This document shows, one piece after another, positions 54,203 to 63,679 of a stretch of 64,000 nt of DNA. The stretch comes from Terrimonas sp. (GTDB lineage Bacteria > Bacteroidota > Bacteroidia > Chitinophagales > Chitinophagaceae), in contig NZ_QCZJ01000001.1 of the NCBI RefSeq assembly GCF_003075435.1, positions 310,001-374,000 on the forward strand. Direction: 5' to 3'. The notes under the pieces are model-generated. The model saw only the letters and a list, made by a program, of their open reading frames with translations, searched no databases and was not told the DNA's origin. Position 1 is the stretch's first letter, and every line of letters begins with the position of its first letter. The position numbers were made by a program, and so were the translations under genes.

Positions 54203-55204
54203 ATGGAAGCGATAAAGCAGCGCATAGGTTATATTGATATTTTAAAAGGAATAGGTATTTCATTTGTCGTTTTTGGACATATAACACATATTGCTGTTAT
54301 GCGGGAATATATATGGGATTTCCATATGCCGCTTTTTTTTTGGATTTCGGGGATGTTATTTAACAGAGATAAATATGCTGGTTTCAGAAGTTTTGTAAAA
54401 CATAAAATCAATACAATTGTGCTGCCCTATATTTTGTTCTTTCTTATCACATTCTTATATTTTGTATTTATTGAACGACATTTTCGGGGAGGTGAATTCA
54501 GTATTCCGCACCAACTATTGGGGCTGATATATGGCACATATGAGGGCTTTCATTTAAATTTTAATGGTGCTTTATGGTTTTTGCCTTGCTTATTTTCTGT
54601 TGAATTAATGTTTTGGGGAATATCGAAATGTAAAGATAGCTGGGGTGTAGCAGGGCTCCTGCTTATTTGCTTTGTACTGGCAACCTTAATTCGTGCAAAC
54701 AATTTAAATATTTTGCCATGGGGTATACATACTGCGCTATTTGCTGTAACATTTTATGGTATTGGTTTTTTTTCAAAAGGGCATGTACAGCAATTGAGTA
54801 CAAGGAGTGGGCTAACCGCTAAAATATTTTTGCTTATTGGTTGTTTGGGTGTTCAATTATTATGCATGGGCAAATATTCCAGCAATATAGAAAACACTAC
54901 ATTACCTTATATTCCATTGGCTTTGTGTGGTATAGCCGTTTATTTAATTATTTCAATATTTATAAGGTCAAACAGACTGTTAGCGTTTCTTGGAAAAAAT
55001 TCTATTGTGATTTTAGCATTCCAGGAGCAAACATATCGTGCATTGATTTATGCGGTTAGCAAAATGCTTTCTTTAGACAGCGAGATAATAAGAACAAACG
55101 TATTCTATTGTTTAGTGATTACTGTTTTAACACTTGCCGTAATTTACCCGCTTATTTATTTATACAATAAGTTTGCGAGAAAGTACCTGAATGTGTTTAA
55201 ATAA
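54203..55204 (+). CDS. Membrane acyltransferase (acyltransferase 3 family)
   Basis: A 333-residue integral membrane protein with about ten spans. It begins with the family text RIGYIDILKGIGISFVVFGH (residues 7-26) whose His is the proposed catalytic residue, followed by WDFHMPLFFWISGMLF and FNGALWFLPCLF. Such enzymes O-acylate carbohydrates (exopolysaccharide, LPS or other glycans) on the outer side of the inner membrane. No other glycan synthesis gene is next to it apart from manA. Convergent with the FG-GAP gene, 32 bases apart. Confidence 0.92.
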   Translation: MEAIKQRIGYIDILKGIGISFVVFGHITHIAVMREYIWDFHMPLFFWISGMLFNRDKYAGFRSFVKHKINTIVLPYILFFLITFLYFVFIERHFRGGEFSIPHQLLGLIYGTYEGFHLNFNGALWFLPCLFSVELMFWGISKCKDSWGVAGLLLICFVLATLIRANNLNILPWGIHTALFAVTFYGIGFFSKGHVQQLSTRSGLTAKIFLLIGCLGVQLLCMGKYSSNIENTTLPYIPLALCGIAVYLIISIFIRSNRLLAFLGKNSIVILAFQEQTYRALIYAVSKMLSLDSEIIRTNVFYCLVITVLTLAVIYPLIYLYNKFARKYLNVFK

Positions 55205-55236
55205 AATTTCCACTTTCTGTTCTTATTTTCCTTGAT

Positions 55237-58200
55237 CTATTGCCGGATAATTTTCCTTGTTTCAGTTGTTGTTTGCAAATAGTATATGCCCGGTGTTAAC
55301 CTGCTTATATCCAGCGATAGTATCGTATCATCTACCCTTCTTATTTTTATCGATGGAGTTATATTTTTGCCTTCAACATTATATAATTGCAGTCGGGTGA
55401 GTTCCGCCCTGCTACCTTCAACGGACAATATACTATTTGCCGGATTGGGATAAACACGAAGCTTCGACTTATGATCTGCAATATTTACTTTTCTTATTTC
55501 CGAATAACTGAATTTCCCATCCTTATCCACCTGCTTTAAACGGTAATAAGAAATTCCTTTGTACGGTTGTTCGTCCCATACTTCGTAGGCTATATTTGTT
55601 GAAGCGTTGCCAGCTCCGTTTACTTTGTTTATTTCATGCCAACGCGCTGCATCTGCTGATCTTTCAACTGAGAAGTAGCTATTATTGATTTCAGAAGCAG
55701 TTTCCCAAAATAGCCTTACCCGCTTATTGTCAACAGGTGTTGCTGTAAAATCAATTAAATCAACCGGCAGTGCCGCAGCATTCATGCTCATAGCACCAAA
55801 AAAGCCTGGCGGATATACCCAGCGGCTGTATACCTGCCCGTTCAGCGATGTAACAGGATCATATTTTACACGTGCCCGTACTTTTGTTTGAAACGCTGTT
55901 TTATTAACATTGTCCGTAAGCAAAATACCTGAAGCGCCAAGGTCTGAAAACACCATCTGCTCTGCTGTAAACTGTGTGCTGTTGGTAATGGGTGAACCGC
56001 TGCTGAAGGGTTGCCCCTGCGCTCTTGTTTCCCAAACCAGTTTACCCTTTGTTCTGCCCTGTGGATTTTTGGCAAATAACCCTATGGCAAAATCAGGTTG
56101 CGTAATATTTACCTGCTGAATAGGTATAGTTGTTGAAGTATTAAATAATTGTATGGTTTTACGGATACCAGCGCTCTTGTTTCCCCAATAAACTTCTGCT
56201 TTATCCGCTGCATTCAAAGCAATGTCCGTAAATCCATCGCCATTTATATCACCTATTGCCGTTCCATTAATATAAGTATCTGCATAGCCATCCCCATCAA
56301 CATCAGCAATACCGCCAGCCGTTACTGTCGGATAATATACCGGAGATCGGCTTATCCCTGCGGCAGACCCAGGATATATGAACCATCCACCGCCAACCTG
56401 GTAAACTTTGATATCAGCAAATCCGTCACCATTCACATCTCCGGCAGGAGAGATAGTTCCAAAATGCTCTTCTTCAAACACCCCCGAAACAATATCACCA
56501 GGGTTTGTAAAACCCTCACCATTTGGAATAAAGCCGGCCGAAGAGCCGTAATATACCATAAATGCTCCATTTTGAAAACCATTGGTACTGGCATCCGAAT
56601 CTCCTACAGCCACATCACAATAGCCATCGCCATTTATATCACCGGGCATAATAAGATTATCACCAAAATAGGTTTTAACACTTGCTCCATACAAAAGCGT
56701 TCCGGGTGTTTTTATTATTCCTGTTGCCGAGCCATAATAAACATGTATAATACCAGTCCCGCTAAAAACACCGGGAGCCGCAATAAAAAGATCACTGAAA
56801 CCATCGCCGTTAACATCACCTGCAACATTTACGTACCCAAACATGCTGGGATAAGGTGCTAAGTTGACATCATTATATCCTTCTAACGTATCTGTATTAT
56901 TAATATTGATTCCTATAGCTGAACCATAAAAAATAACAACCCCGCTTATCTGCTCCTGTGGGGTTTGGGTTATTATTATATTCACCACCATATCACCATA
57001 GCCATCGCCGTTAACATCTCCTGCGGTAGCCCCACCCCACCCTGACAACAGTGTAACATCAGGCGTATTGCTGATGCCGTTTTGCGAACCATAGTAAATA
57101 TACATACCACCATTTGGTACTCCTACGATCAGATCATCAAAACCATCGCCATTTAAATCACCTGCACCGGAAATGCGGGTTCCTGCAATATTGAATGTAT
57201 AGGCAGCAGTTGTTCCTGTTGTGCTTCCACTGCCATTATAGAAAAATATTGCGCCTTCATTGGTCTCCCCGTTTTCATATTGCGGCACACCTATAACAAC
57301 ATCACTGTAACCATCACCATTAATATCGCCCGACGAATTTACCCAGGTACCATAATGAGCACCTGCCTGGTCACTTCCAAGTATCGCAACCGGCGCATTA
57401 TTAATGCCTGATGCAGCGCCATAATATACAAAAGCAGCGCCTTCATCCGTTTCCTCTTTATCAAAATAAGGAGCGCCTATCACAATATCACTGTAGCCGT
57501 CTGCATTGTTATCCCCTGCGCCTGCAACACTATAACCAAACTGTGCATTAATTTGATTGCCCTCCAACAATATTGCATAAGGCGTAACGATTCCTGTAGC
57601 TGAGCCATGGTAAACCCAAACAACACCTTCATCTGTTTCTCCATTATCAAAATATGGAGCGGCAATAATAACATCGCTATACCCATCACCATTTACATCA
57701 CCTGCTCCGGAAACAGATATTCCCATTTGCGCATTAGCCTGGTTGCTTTCTATAACAGCAACAACGGTATTGCTCAGGCCAACAGCGCTGCCCTGGTAAA
57801 TAAAGGCCGCGCCTTCATCCGTTTCGCCGTTATCATAAAAAGGCGCGCCAATTACAATATCGCTATATCCATCTGCATTTATATCAGCGGCGGCAGCTAC
57901 GCTTGCTCCAAATTGAGCGTTTCCTTGGTCTCTTTCTAAAATAATTGCCGGTGTGTTATTTATGCCTGCGGATGAACCGGTATAAACAAATACAACGCCT
58001 TCATCAGTTTGCCCGTTATCATATAAAGGTGCACCAATCAATATATCACTAAATCCATCCCCGTTAACATCTCCTGCCCTTGATATGCTGTTGCCGAATA
58101 AAGTGTTAGCCTGATTGCTTTCAAGCAACGCTGCAGGGGTGGTACTAATGCCCGTTGAAGATCCCATATATACAAATACAACACCTTCGTCTGTTTGCCC

Positions 58201-60507
58201 ATTATCATAATGAGGAGCAGCTATAATAATATCAGCATATCCATCATCATTCAAATCTCCTGCACCGGAAACAGCGGTTCCGAAATGCGCATTTGCCTGG
58301 TCAGCCTCCAGCATTACAGGATCTGAACCAATACCGGTTGATGAACCATAATATAAAAAGGCAGCGCCCTCATCTGCTTCACCATTATCATAACCCGGAG
58401 CGCCAACAATCAAATCTGAATACCCATCGCCATTAACATCTCCTGCGCCGGATATCCCTGCTCCATACAAGGCATCGGCCTGGTTGCCTGCATGCAATGC
58501 AGGTAATGTGCCTCCGGAACTTAATTCTCCATAATATACGAATATGGCTCCTGCATAACCATGTATGTTTCCATATATAGAACCCAGCACCAGGTCCGTC
58601 AGGTTATCTTCATTGGTCTTTTCTGAAAAAGCAATTGGATATCTATCGTTTGTAGCATAGATGCTATGCAATTTTATAGTATCTGCATTGCTTTTATTAA
58701 TACCCGTTGTGGTACCTGAATATACCGTAGCAATGGTAAGGAGCGATCCGGTATTGCCCGGGCTCCCGGCCGATATACTCACATATGCCGAGTTAGTTGC
58801 TCTTTTATTACAAACAACATAAGTACCAAAGTTCTCACCGGGTTTATTATTTTGCAGTGTATCTGCTGTTGATTGATCCAGGCCTGAGGCCGCGCCATAA
58901 TAAACCAACGCTATTCCTTCATCAACTGCTCCGTTATCATAACCGGGTGCACCGATAATAATATCGCTAAAACCATCACCATTCAGATCACATCCACCTG
59001 CCATACCTGCGCCTAACCGGGCTCCTTCCTGGTTACCTTCAATCGTATCTGGCGCGGCTATAATGCCTGACGCGGCTCCGTAAAAAAGCAGGGCAATGCC
59101 TTCTTCTGGTTGATCTTTATTCAAGCCGGGAATGCCAATCATGAAATCATCATAACCATCGTTGTTTATATCTCCTGCTTCCGCTAAAATAGTACTGTAC
59201 GCTAACTCAGGATCATTCAATTTGAGCTCAACAGCGGAGCTGGGCGATGTATTAATTCCCGAAGCGGCGCCATAATATATAAAAGCCGCGCCGTTAGTGC
59301 CGTTACCATCAGGATAAAAAAAAGCACCGGTAACAATGTCACTGTATCCATCTCCATTTATATCTCCGCTTATTGCCTTAAAATGACCTATACCGGAATT
59401 AACGGCCCCCACAAGCGTATCAACCTTGCTTACATTTACGCCTGAGGCAGAACCATAGAATACTACCGCCTTATCCTGAAATGCAATCCCCACAACAAAA
59501 TCGCTGTAACCATCTGCATCAATATCTCCTGCTGCAGCAACATAAAACCCCAAAGAGGAATTTTCATCTGTTAATGTATCTGTATTAAAACTTGTAATAC
59601 CTTCTGCCCCACCGTAATAAACAAGTACCATTCCACCATCCGAACCGGCAAGCACATCACCATAGCCGTCTCCGTTAATATCACCTGCTCCTGCTACGTC
59701 ATATCCAATGTGTGGATAAGAAGCAGTACCAGATAATATCGCGTCAGGCAATTTTAGATTTGAAATAACAGGATCGATGGTTACCGGAAATATAGCATTC
59801 TTCACTTCAGCTATTAAATTAATTTCATTTCCGTTCAATTTCATTTTCGCAGTAACATTTTTCCCCGTTGCATCCCATACACGTATATCAGTATAGGTAA
59901 GTGTGCTGTTAGCGTTATGAAAGGAAATGGCATTTTCAGCTATTTCGGTAGCCGTCATACCTGAATATTGCAACCGCACAGCAATTGTTCCTGTATTTTT
60001 GGGAGCGGATTTTATTATAAAATTCTGACGCACACCTTCGTCATTGTTGATATACTGTTCTGTAAACTTTTCATGTTCAAAATCAACCTTATTATTATCG
60101 GTAACAACAGAAACCTTCTGCCCGGGCCTGGCAATGCAATTTCCGTCAGCATAAATACCCTCTGTAATAAACTTCAGCTTAAAGCCGGGATTATTTTGTT
60201 GAATACGATTTTGCAGCGACCAGCTTCCCGGTCGAAAACTACTCCTGATATTATGCCTGCGGTTGGGGCTACGGTAAGTTTTGTTTACGGGATCAAAGCG
60301 GATATTGTGTTCTTTCGCTTCAATAGCGGCAAGCATTTTTTTATCAATATCCGCACCGGTAATTCCCGCTTTTTTGCTGAAATATGTGTTTGCGCTATTG
60401 TTGACTTTATAAGTATCTGTATATTTCTTCTCCCTATCACCCTGTATAATCAATAAAAATACCGCTAATACACCTCCAATTAATTTTTTTGTAGAAATAA
60501 TTCTCAT
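55237..60507 (-). CDS. Giant secreted FG-GAP repeat protein with T9SS type A sorting domain
   Basis: A 1756-residue exported protein. After an N-terminal hydrophobic leader (about 8-22) and an uncharacterised domain to about residue 250, it carries about 19 FG-GAP/integrin-alpha-type repeats, each with a calcium-binding loop such as GDVNGDGYSD or GDINGDGFTD followed by IIIGAP-like text; the central seven or so are spaced by 60 residues and share NGETDEGAAF phrases. A beta-sandwich region follows, then NKRVRLFWETASEINNSYFS and finally a T9SS type A sorting domain (LRVYPNPANSILSVEGS, ending GIYYLQTTTETRKIIRQ). It should form calcium-stabilised beta-propellers on the cell surface, possibly for adhesion. 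No enzyme domain was seen. Confidence 0.92.
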   Translation of the reverse strand: MRIISTKKLIGGVLAVFLLIIQGDREKKYTDTYKVNNSANTYFSKKAGITGADIDKKMLAAIEAKEHNIRFDPVNKTYRSPNRRHNIRSSFRPGSWSLQNRIQQNNPGFKLKFITEGIYADGNCIARPGQKVSVVTDNNKVDFEHEKFTEQYINNDEGVRQNFIIKSAPKNTGTIAVRLQYSGMTATEIAENAISFHNANSTLTYTDIRVWDATGKNVTAKMKLNGNEINLIAEVKNAIFPVTIDPVISNLKLPDAILSGTASYPHIGYDVAGAGDINGDGYGDVLAGSDGGMVLVYYGGAEGITSFNTDTLTDENSSLGFYVAAAGDIDADGYSDFVVGIAFQDKAVVFYGSASGVNVSKVDTLVGAVNSGIGHFKAISGDINGDGYSDIVTGAFFYPDGNGTNGAAFIYYGAASGINTSPSSAVELKLNDPELAYSTILAEAGDINNDGYDDFMIGIPGLNKDQPEEGIALLFYGAASGIIAAPDTIEGNQEGARLGAGMAGGCDLNGDGFSDIIIGAPGYDNGAVDEGIALVYYGAASGLDQSTADTLQNNKPGENFGTYVVCNKRATNSAYVSISAGSPGNTGSLLTIATVYSGTTTGINKSNADTIKLHSIYATNDRYPIAFSEKTNEDNLTDLVLGSIYGNIHGYAGAIFVYYGELSSGGTLPALHAGNQADALYGAGISGAGDVNGDGYSDLIVGAPGYDNGEADEGAAFLYYGSSTGIGSDPVMLEADQANAHFGTAVSGAGDLNDDGYADIIIAAPHYDNGQTDEGVVFVYMGSSTGISTTPAALLESNQANTLFGNSISRAGDVNGDGFSDILIGAPLYDNGQTDEGVVFVYTGSSAGINNTPAIILERDQGNAQFGASVAAAADINADGYSDIVIGAPFYDNGETDEGAAFIYQGSAVGLSNTVVAVIESNQANAQMGISVSGAGDVNGDGYSDVIIAAPYFDNGETDEGVVWVYHGSATGIVTPYAILLEGNQINAQFGYSVAGAGDNNADGYSDIVIGAPYFDKEETDEGAAFVYYGAASGINNAPVAILGSDQAGAHYGTWVNSSGDINGDGYSDVVIGVPQYENGETNEGAIFFYNGSGSTTGTTAAYTFNIAGTRISGAGDLNGDGFDDLIVGVPNGGMYIYYGSQNGISNTPDVTLLSGWGGATAGDVNGDGYGDMVVNIIITQTPQEQISGVVIFYGSAIGININNTDTLEGYNDVNLAPYPSMFGYVNVAGDVNGDGFSDLFIAAPGVFSGTGIIHVYYGSATGIIKTPGTLLYGASVKTYFGDNLIMPGDINGDGYCDVAVGDSDASTNGFQNGAFMVYYGSSAGFIPNGEGFTNPGDIVSGVFEEEHFGTISPAGDVNGDGFADIKVYQVGGGWFIYPGSAAGISRSPVYYPTVTAGGIADVDGDGYADTYINGTAIGDINGDGFTDIALNAADKAEVYWGNKSAGIRKTIQLFNTSTTIPIQQVNITQPDFAIGLFAKNPQGRTKGKLVWETRAQGQPFSSGSPITNSTQFTAEQMVFSDLGASGILLTDNVNKTAFQTKVRARVKYDPVTSLNGQVYSRWVYPPGFFGAMSMNAAALPVDLIDFTATPVDNKRVRLFWETASEINNSYFSVERSADAARWHEINKVNGAGNASTNIAYEVWDEQPYKGISYYRLKQVDKDGKFSYSEIRKVNIADHKSKLRVYPNPANSILSVEGSRAELTRLQLYNVEGKNITPSIKIRRVDDTILSLDISRLTPGIYYLQTTTETRKIIRQ
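57250..58480 (-). repeat. 180-bp coding tandem repeats of the FG-GAP gene
   Basis: Phrases such as TTCATCTGTTTCTCCATTAT and TTCATCCGTTTCGCCGTTAT recur about every 180 bases (60 codons). Copies are diverged by many silent changes, so they are old repeats rather than fresh duplications. Confidence 0.75.
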
Positions 60508-60721
60508 AACAAAATAATTAAAGATTAGTAAACAATGTAGTCACTGAAAAAACTACGGCTAAATGATCAAGACATTGGATGGGTGTTTACAGGAAACATT
60601 GTAACCGGGGCATATATCAATTCTTATGCGTGAAGCTATATTATTCTCTTAGTAAGTTAGTATGAAGATATAAAATTCAACTCATAAAACTGCGAACAAA
60701 TACTCTTTACATCAATAAAAG

Positions 60722-61270
60722 TTATTCTATACAATTCCGCAGTGCCTGCTGCACATGTCTTTCATCGTGCGCAATCACAAATTGAAAAACATCTCCCAGC
60801 TTTAAACGGATCAATGCTGTTAATGATATAGGTATTCTTTTATCAAGATCAGCAGAAGCTGCTTTTGACAAAAGTGTGAGCAATTGCTCCTGCTGCTGTA
60901 TAAATTCCGCTACAACTGCATAAGCATTCAATTGTGGTGGCGGATCATATTTTTTAAAAGCTTTCATTTTTTTCTTTCCTGTTTCCGGCTCCATCATTTT
61001 AGTAAAATATGCGCCAAACCATGAGCTTTTAAAGTTGGTTTTAGTGGTATCGGAATTATTCTTGATTGCTTTCTCTATTGCGGGCAAATAATAATCACCG
61101 TATTCATTTAAATGCTGAAGACACTGTGCAATACTCCAGCCGCAGGTTGCAGATGCTGCAAGCAATGCCTGTTCGCTCATATTTTGAAAAGCATGTATTG
61201 CATGGTGAAGATGATTTTCAACCCGCTGATAAAGTTTGTTAAGTAATGCCTGTTTGTTTACCTGTTCCAT
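60722..61270 (-). CDS. DinB-family four-helix protein
   Basis: A 182-residue soluble protein of the DinB/YfiT fold, a metal-binding four-helix bundle. His residues at expected places are in HLHHAIHAFQN, CLQHLNEYGDYYLPAIEKAI and VIAHDERHVQQALRN. In some relatives the fold acts as a thiol-dependent transferase, but most are uncharacterised. It is upstream of the FG-GAP gene on the same strand, 214 bases away, so it probably is a separate unit. Confidence 0.9.
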   Translation of the reverse strand: MEQVNKQALLNKLYQRVENHLHHAIHAFQNMSEQALLAASATCGWSIAQCLQHLNEYGDYYLPAIEKAIKNNSDTTKTNFKSSWFGAYFTKMMEPETGKKKMKAFKKYDPPPQLNAYAVVAEFIQQQEQLLTLLSKAASADLDKRIPISLTALIRLKLGDVFQFVIAHDERHVQQALRNCIE

Positions 61271-61969
61271 ATTGTATTATTATTTCACTGCAAAAATGCG
61301 GGGCAATACATTTATGGTTGTTGGTTTTTACCAAGATTTTAAAATGCCGGAAATTTCCGGACCAAGCAATGATATTTCGTGAAAGTTCACAAAAGGCAAA
61401 GCCGCAAAAAAGGGTTTTACTACTTATACATAACTATCCCCTGCCATCAGGTAGCTGGTGCTTCTTACGCCTTGCGGGCCTTTGGTAAGCATGCCCTGGC
61501 AACAAGATCGTTAATATCACATACAGCGGTAATATAGGTTACCGTTTGTAGCATTTGCGGTAAATAAGATATCTACATGCCGCAAAATACATGATATTTA
61601 TCAGCACCCGGACAGAGGAGAAAATCCGGAAAATGCTGATGACAAGCATATATTACACCTGGTTAAACAAAAGAATAGATTAGGCAACTGATATTAAGAA
61701 AGGCTGGTATGGAACAATAAAAGGCAAGCCAACGCCAGCAGGTTCCTATACCTGGATGATCAATCTTGCAGATACAGATGGAGTAAATCAACGCCAAAAC
61801 GGCGTTGTACTGCTTACGCGATAACCAACCTGAACTGTCCGGAATAATAGCCCAGTTCCTGCTTCTACCACTACTACACAACCTGCAAGGGGTAAAATCA
61901 GCTGTCTGCATGACAAACCTCATAAGGTATAGGATAAGCTTCTGATAACTTACAGGAAACTCTTCGAGC
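61271..61969. other. Gene-poor stretch at a composition change
   Basis: No intact gene in 699 bases. It contains the word-like filler GTTCACAAAAGGCAAAGCCGC around 61385-61405 and a sorting-domain remnant at 61684-61824. To its right the sequence becomes clearly richer in G+C. Confidence 0.55.
61684..61824 (+). pseudogene. Remnant of a T9SS type B (gliding-type) C-terminal sorting domain
   Basis: A 46-codon open stretch that starts right after a TAG and ends with TAA reads ATDIKKGWYGTIKGKPTPAG, then SYTWMINLADTDG, then GVVLLTR. This is the usual ending of CHU-C/gliding-type sorting domains (TDxxKGWDGTYKGKPxPxGTYxW, then a final VxLxR). The upstream part of the domain is missing; in another frame just before it KNRLGN recalls the YNRWGN that normally precedes. 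So a secreted protein gene was lost here, leaving its last exon-like tail. No start codon belongs to it. Confidence 0.72.
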
Positions 61970-62521
61970 ATGAAAAAACTACTTTTTATTTTTTTTGGCG
62001 CAGGCACACTGATTGCCTGCAACTCCGGCGCCAACACCCATACTGAAGCATCTCCGGGAACAGCTGTTGAAACGCACTCGCAGGCAGGCGTGGTAGATAA
62101 CATCTCTCAGCCAAATGTAGTGCAGGTCGCCATTGGCAGTGCAGACCACAGTACTTTGGTGAAAGCAGTAAAAGCTGCCGACCTGGTGACTTCGCTGAGC
62201 AATGCAGGCCCTTTTACAGTGTTTGCTCCCACCAACGCTGCTTTTGACAAGCTCCCGGCAGGCACAGTGGAAGACTTGCTGAAACCCGGAAAGAAAGACG
62301 CTTTAATTGATGTTTTGCAGCATCATGTGTACGTGGGCGTGCTTAAAGCCGGACAACTGCAGGACGGCCAAAGCCTTGGTATGGTGGATGGAAAAAATAT
62401 AACGATCAAAATAGTAAACGGCAAGCCGCTGATCAACGGAAAGGCAAATATCGTTGCTTCCGTGCCGGCGTCAAACGGGATCGTTCATGTAATAGACGAG
62501 GTGTTAACACCCGCGCAATAG
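61970..62521 (+). CDS. Fasciclin-domain lipoprotein
   Basis: A 183-residue lipoprotein with lipobox TLIAC (Cys17), a Ser/Thr/His-rich linker to about residue 60, then a FAS1 domain: STLVKAVKAADLVTSLSNAG, FTVFAPTNAAFDKLPAGTVE, then LQHHVYVGVL and the final GIVHVIDEVLTPA. The H2 motif with the YH-like pair and the H1 motif FAPTNAAF are well kept. FAS1 domains mediate cell adhesion or matrix binding. The gene is richer in G+C than most of the window and ends with a clear terminator. Confidence 0.93.
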   Translation: MKKLLFIFFGAGTLIACNSGANTHTEASPGTAVETHSQAGVVDNISQPNVVQVAIGSADHSTLVKAVKAADLVTSLSNAGPFTVFAPTNAAFDKLPAGTVEDLLKPGKKDALIDVLQHHVYVGVLKAGQLQDGQSLGMVDGKNITIKIVNGKPLINGKANIVASVPASNGIVHVIDEVLTPAQ

Positions 62522-62540
62522 ATTTTTACACTATGACTGT

Positions 62541-62573
62541 ATAAACAGGAGTTTCCAAGGGCTCCTGTTTTTG
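62541..62573 (+). terminator. Hairpin terminator of the fasciclin gene
   Basis: AAACAGGAG (62543-62551) with CTCCTGTTT (62562-62570), 10-base loop, T-tract following. Confidence 0.85.
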
Positions 62574-62761
62574 TTTATCAGGCATATTGATGACAAAGTG
62601 CATATCAGAGGTTGCTGTTTAACGGCCTCACCTGTTTTTTCTATGCCACAAATTCCGGCGTCCTGCGCGGCAGGATCATACTCTTTCACTATAATATTTC
62701 GCCAGCCGACAGAGATAATTCCCGGCGCTGCATTTGCCTGATCGTATACGCTGTTGTGATG

Positions 62762-63610
62762 TTACAAATCCTTAAACTGTGTTGGCGTCATGCCGGTTTG
62801 CAATCTGAAGAACTTTGAAAAATTAGCGTGATCGTAAAACCCCAGCGCATACACTATATCCTTTACCGACATTTCCGAAACCTTCAACAGCCGCTTTGCC
62901 TCCAGTAAAATGCGGTCGTAGATAAGCGAGGAAGCGGCCGCATGCAGGTTTTTCCTGCAAACAATATTGAGATAATTGGCAGAGATATGCAGCTTACCGG
63001 CATAAAATGCTACCGAATGCTCCTGCTTAAAATGCTGGTCAACCAGGGCTATATATTTTGTTATAACAGGGTTGGAATGATATCCCTCAAAATCTCCGGA
63101 AGCGCTTTCCACGATCTTGCTGATCAGCAAGCAGATCAACTGGCAACGGGTTTGCACAAGCTCCCAGGCAGTGTTTGTTCCGCTCAATTCTTTTTGGATC
63201 GCCCTGAATTCATACAGCAGCAATTGATAATGCGCTTCTGAAATATTCATTACAGGATGGCTCTGGTAATAGGATGCAGAGAACCGCAGAGAAGGGCGGA
63301 ACCACTCAAACCATTCGCGGCTGATCATCAGTTGGTAGCCGATGGTTTGCTGCGTCATTTTCCACTGGTGCACCTGGCCGGGAAAAAGCAGGTGAACCTG
63401 GTGGCTTTTGATCCTGTGAGGTATAAAATCTATCGTATGTGTGCCGCTGCCACGCTCAAACAGCATGATCACAAAAAAATCATGCTTATGCGGATCATCA
63501 ATCGAATGCGCTCCCCTCAGCTCATGAAATAAAACATTACAGCGCGTGGACTGGCCTTCGCTGAACCCGCTGATGCTTAAAACCGGGAAGTGACCGGGCG
63601 GATGCTTCAT
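62762..63610 (-). CDS. AraC-family transcriptional regulator
   Basis: A 282-residue regulator: N-terminal cupin sensor (HKHDFFVIMLFERGSGTHTI, then HQVHLLFPGQVHQWK, about 40-85) and a C-terminal double helix-turn-helix (about 185-282: FYAGKLHISANYLNIVCRKN, then DRILLEAKRLLKVSEMSVKD, then IVYALGFYDHANFSKFFRLQ, ending TGMTPTQFKDL). The cupin sensor resembles those of regulators of small organic or sugar ligands. Targets unknown; the convergent fasciclin gene is 240 bases away. It shares the higher G+C of this end. Confidence 0.94.
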   Translation of the reverse strand: MKHPPGHFPVLSISGFSEGQSTRCNVLFHELRGAHSIDDPHKHDFFVIMLFERGSGTHTIDFIPHRIKSHQVHLLFPGQVHQWKMTQQTIGYQLMISREWFEWFRPSLRFSASYYQSHPVMNISEAHYQLLLYEFRAIQKELSGTNTAWELVQTRCQLICLLISKIVESASGDFEGYHSNPVITKYIALVDQHFKQEHSVAFYAGKLHISANYLNIVCRKNLHAAASSLIYDRILLEAKRLLKVSEMSVKDIVYALGFYDHANFSKFFRLQTGMTPTQFKDL

Positions 63611-63679
63611 ACAGCTTCAAAACTTGTTGCTTAAAAATAGGACATTCCGAACCAATACCCGGCGCTTATTCCTGCGCCT

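Noticed and set aside
56149-56862. 237-codon open frame antisense to the FG-GAP gene
   Set aside because: It mirrors the calcium-loop repeats on the other strand and has Ile/Tyr-rich, repetitive text without a domain.
61663-62103. 146-codon minus-strand frame in the gene-poor stretch
   Set aside because: It overlaps the start of the fasciclin gene and the sorting-domain remnant, and its product has no recognisable feature.
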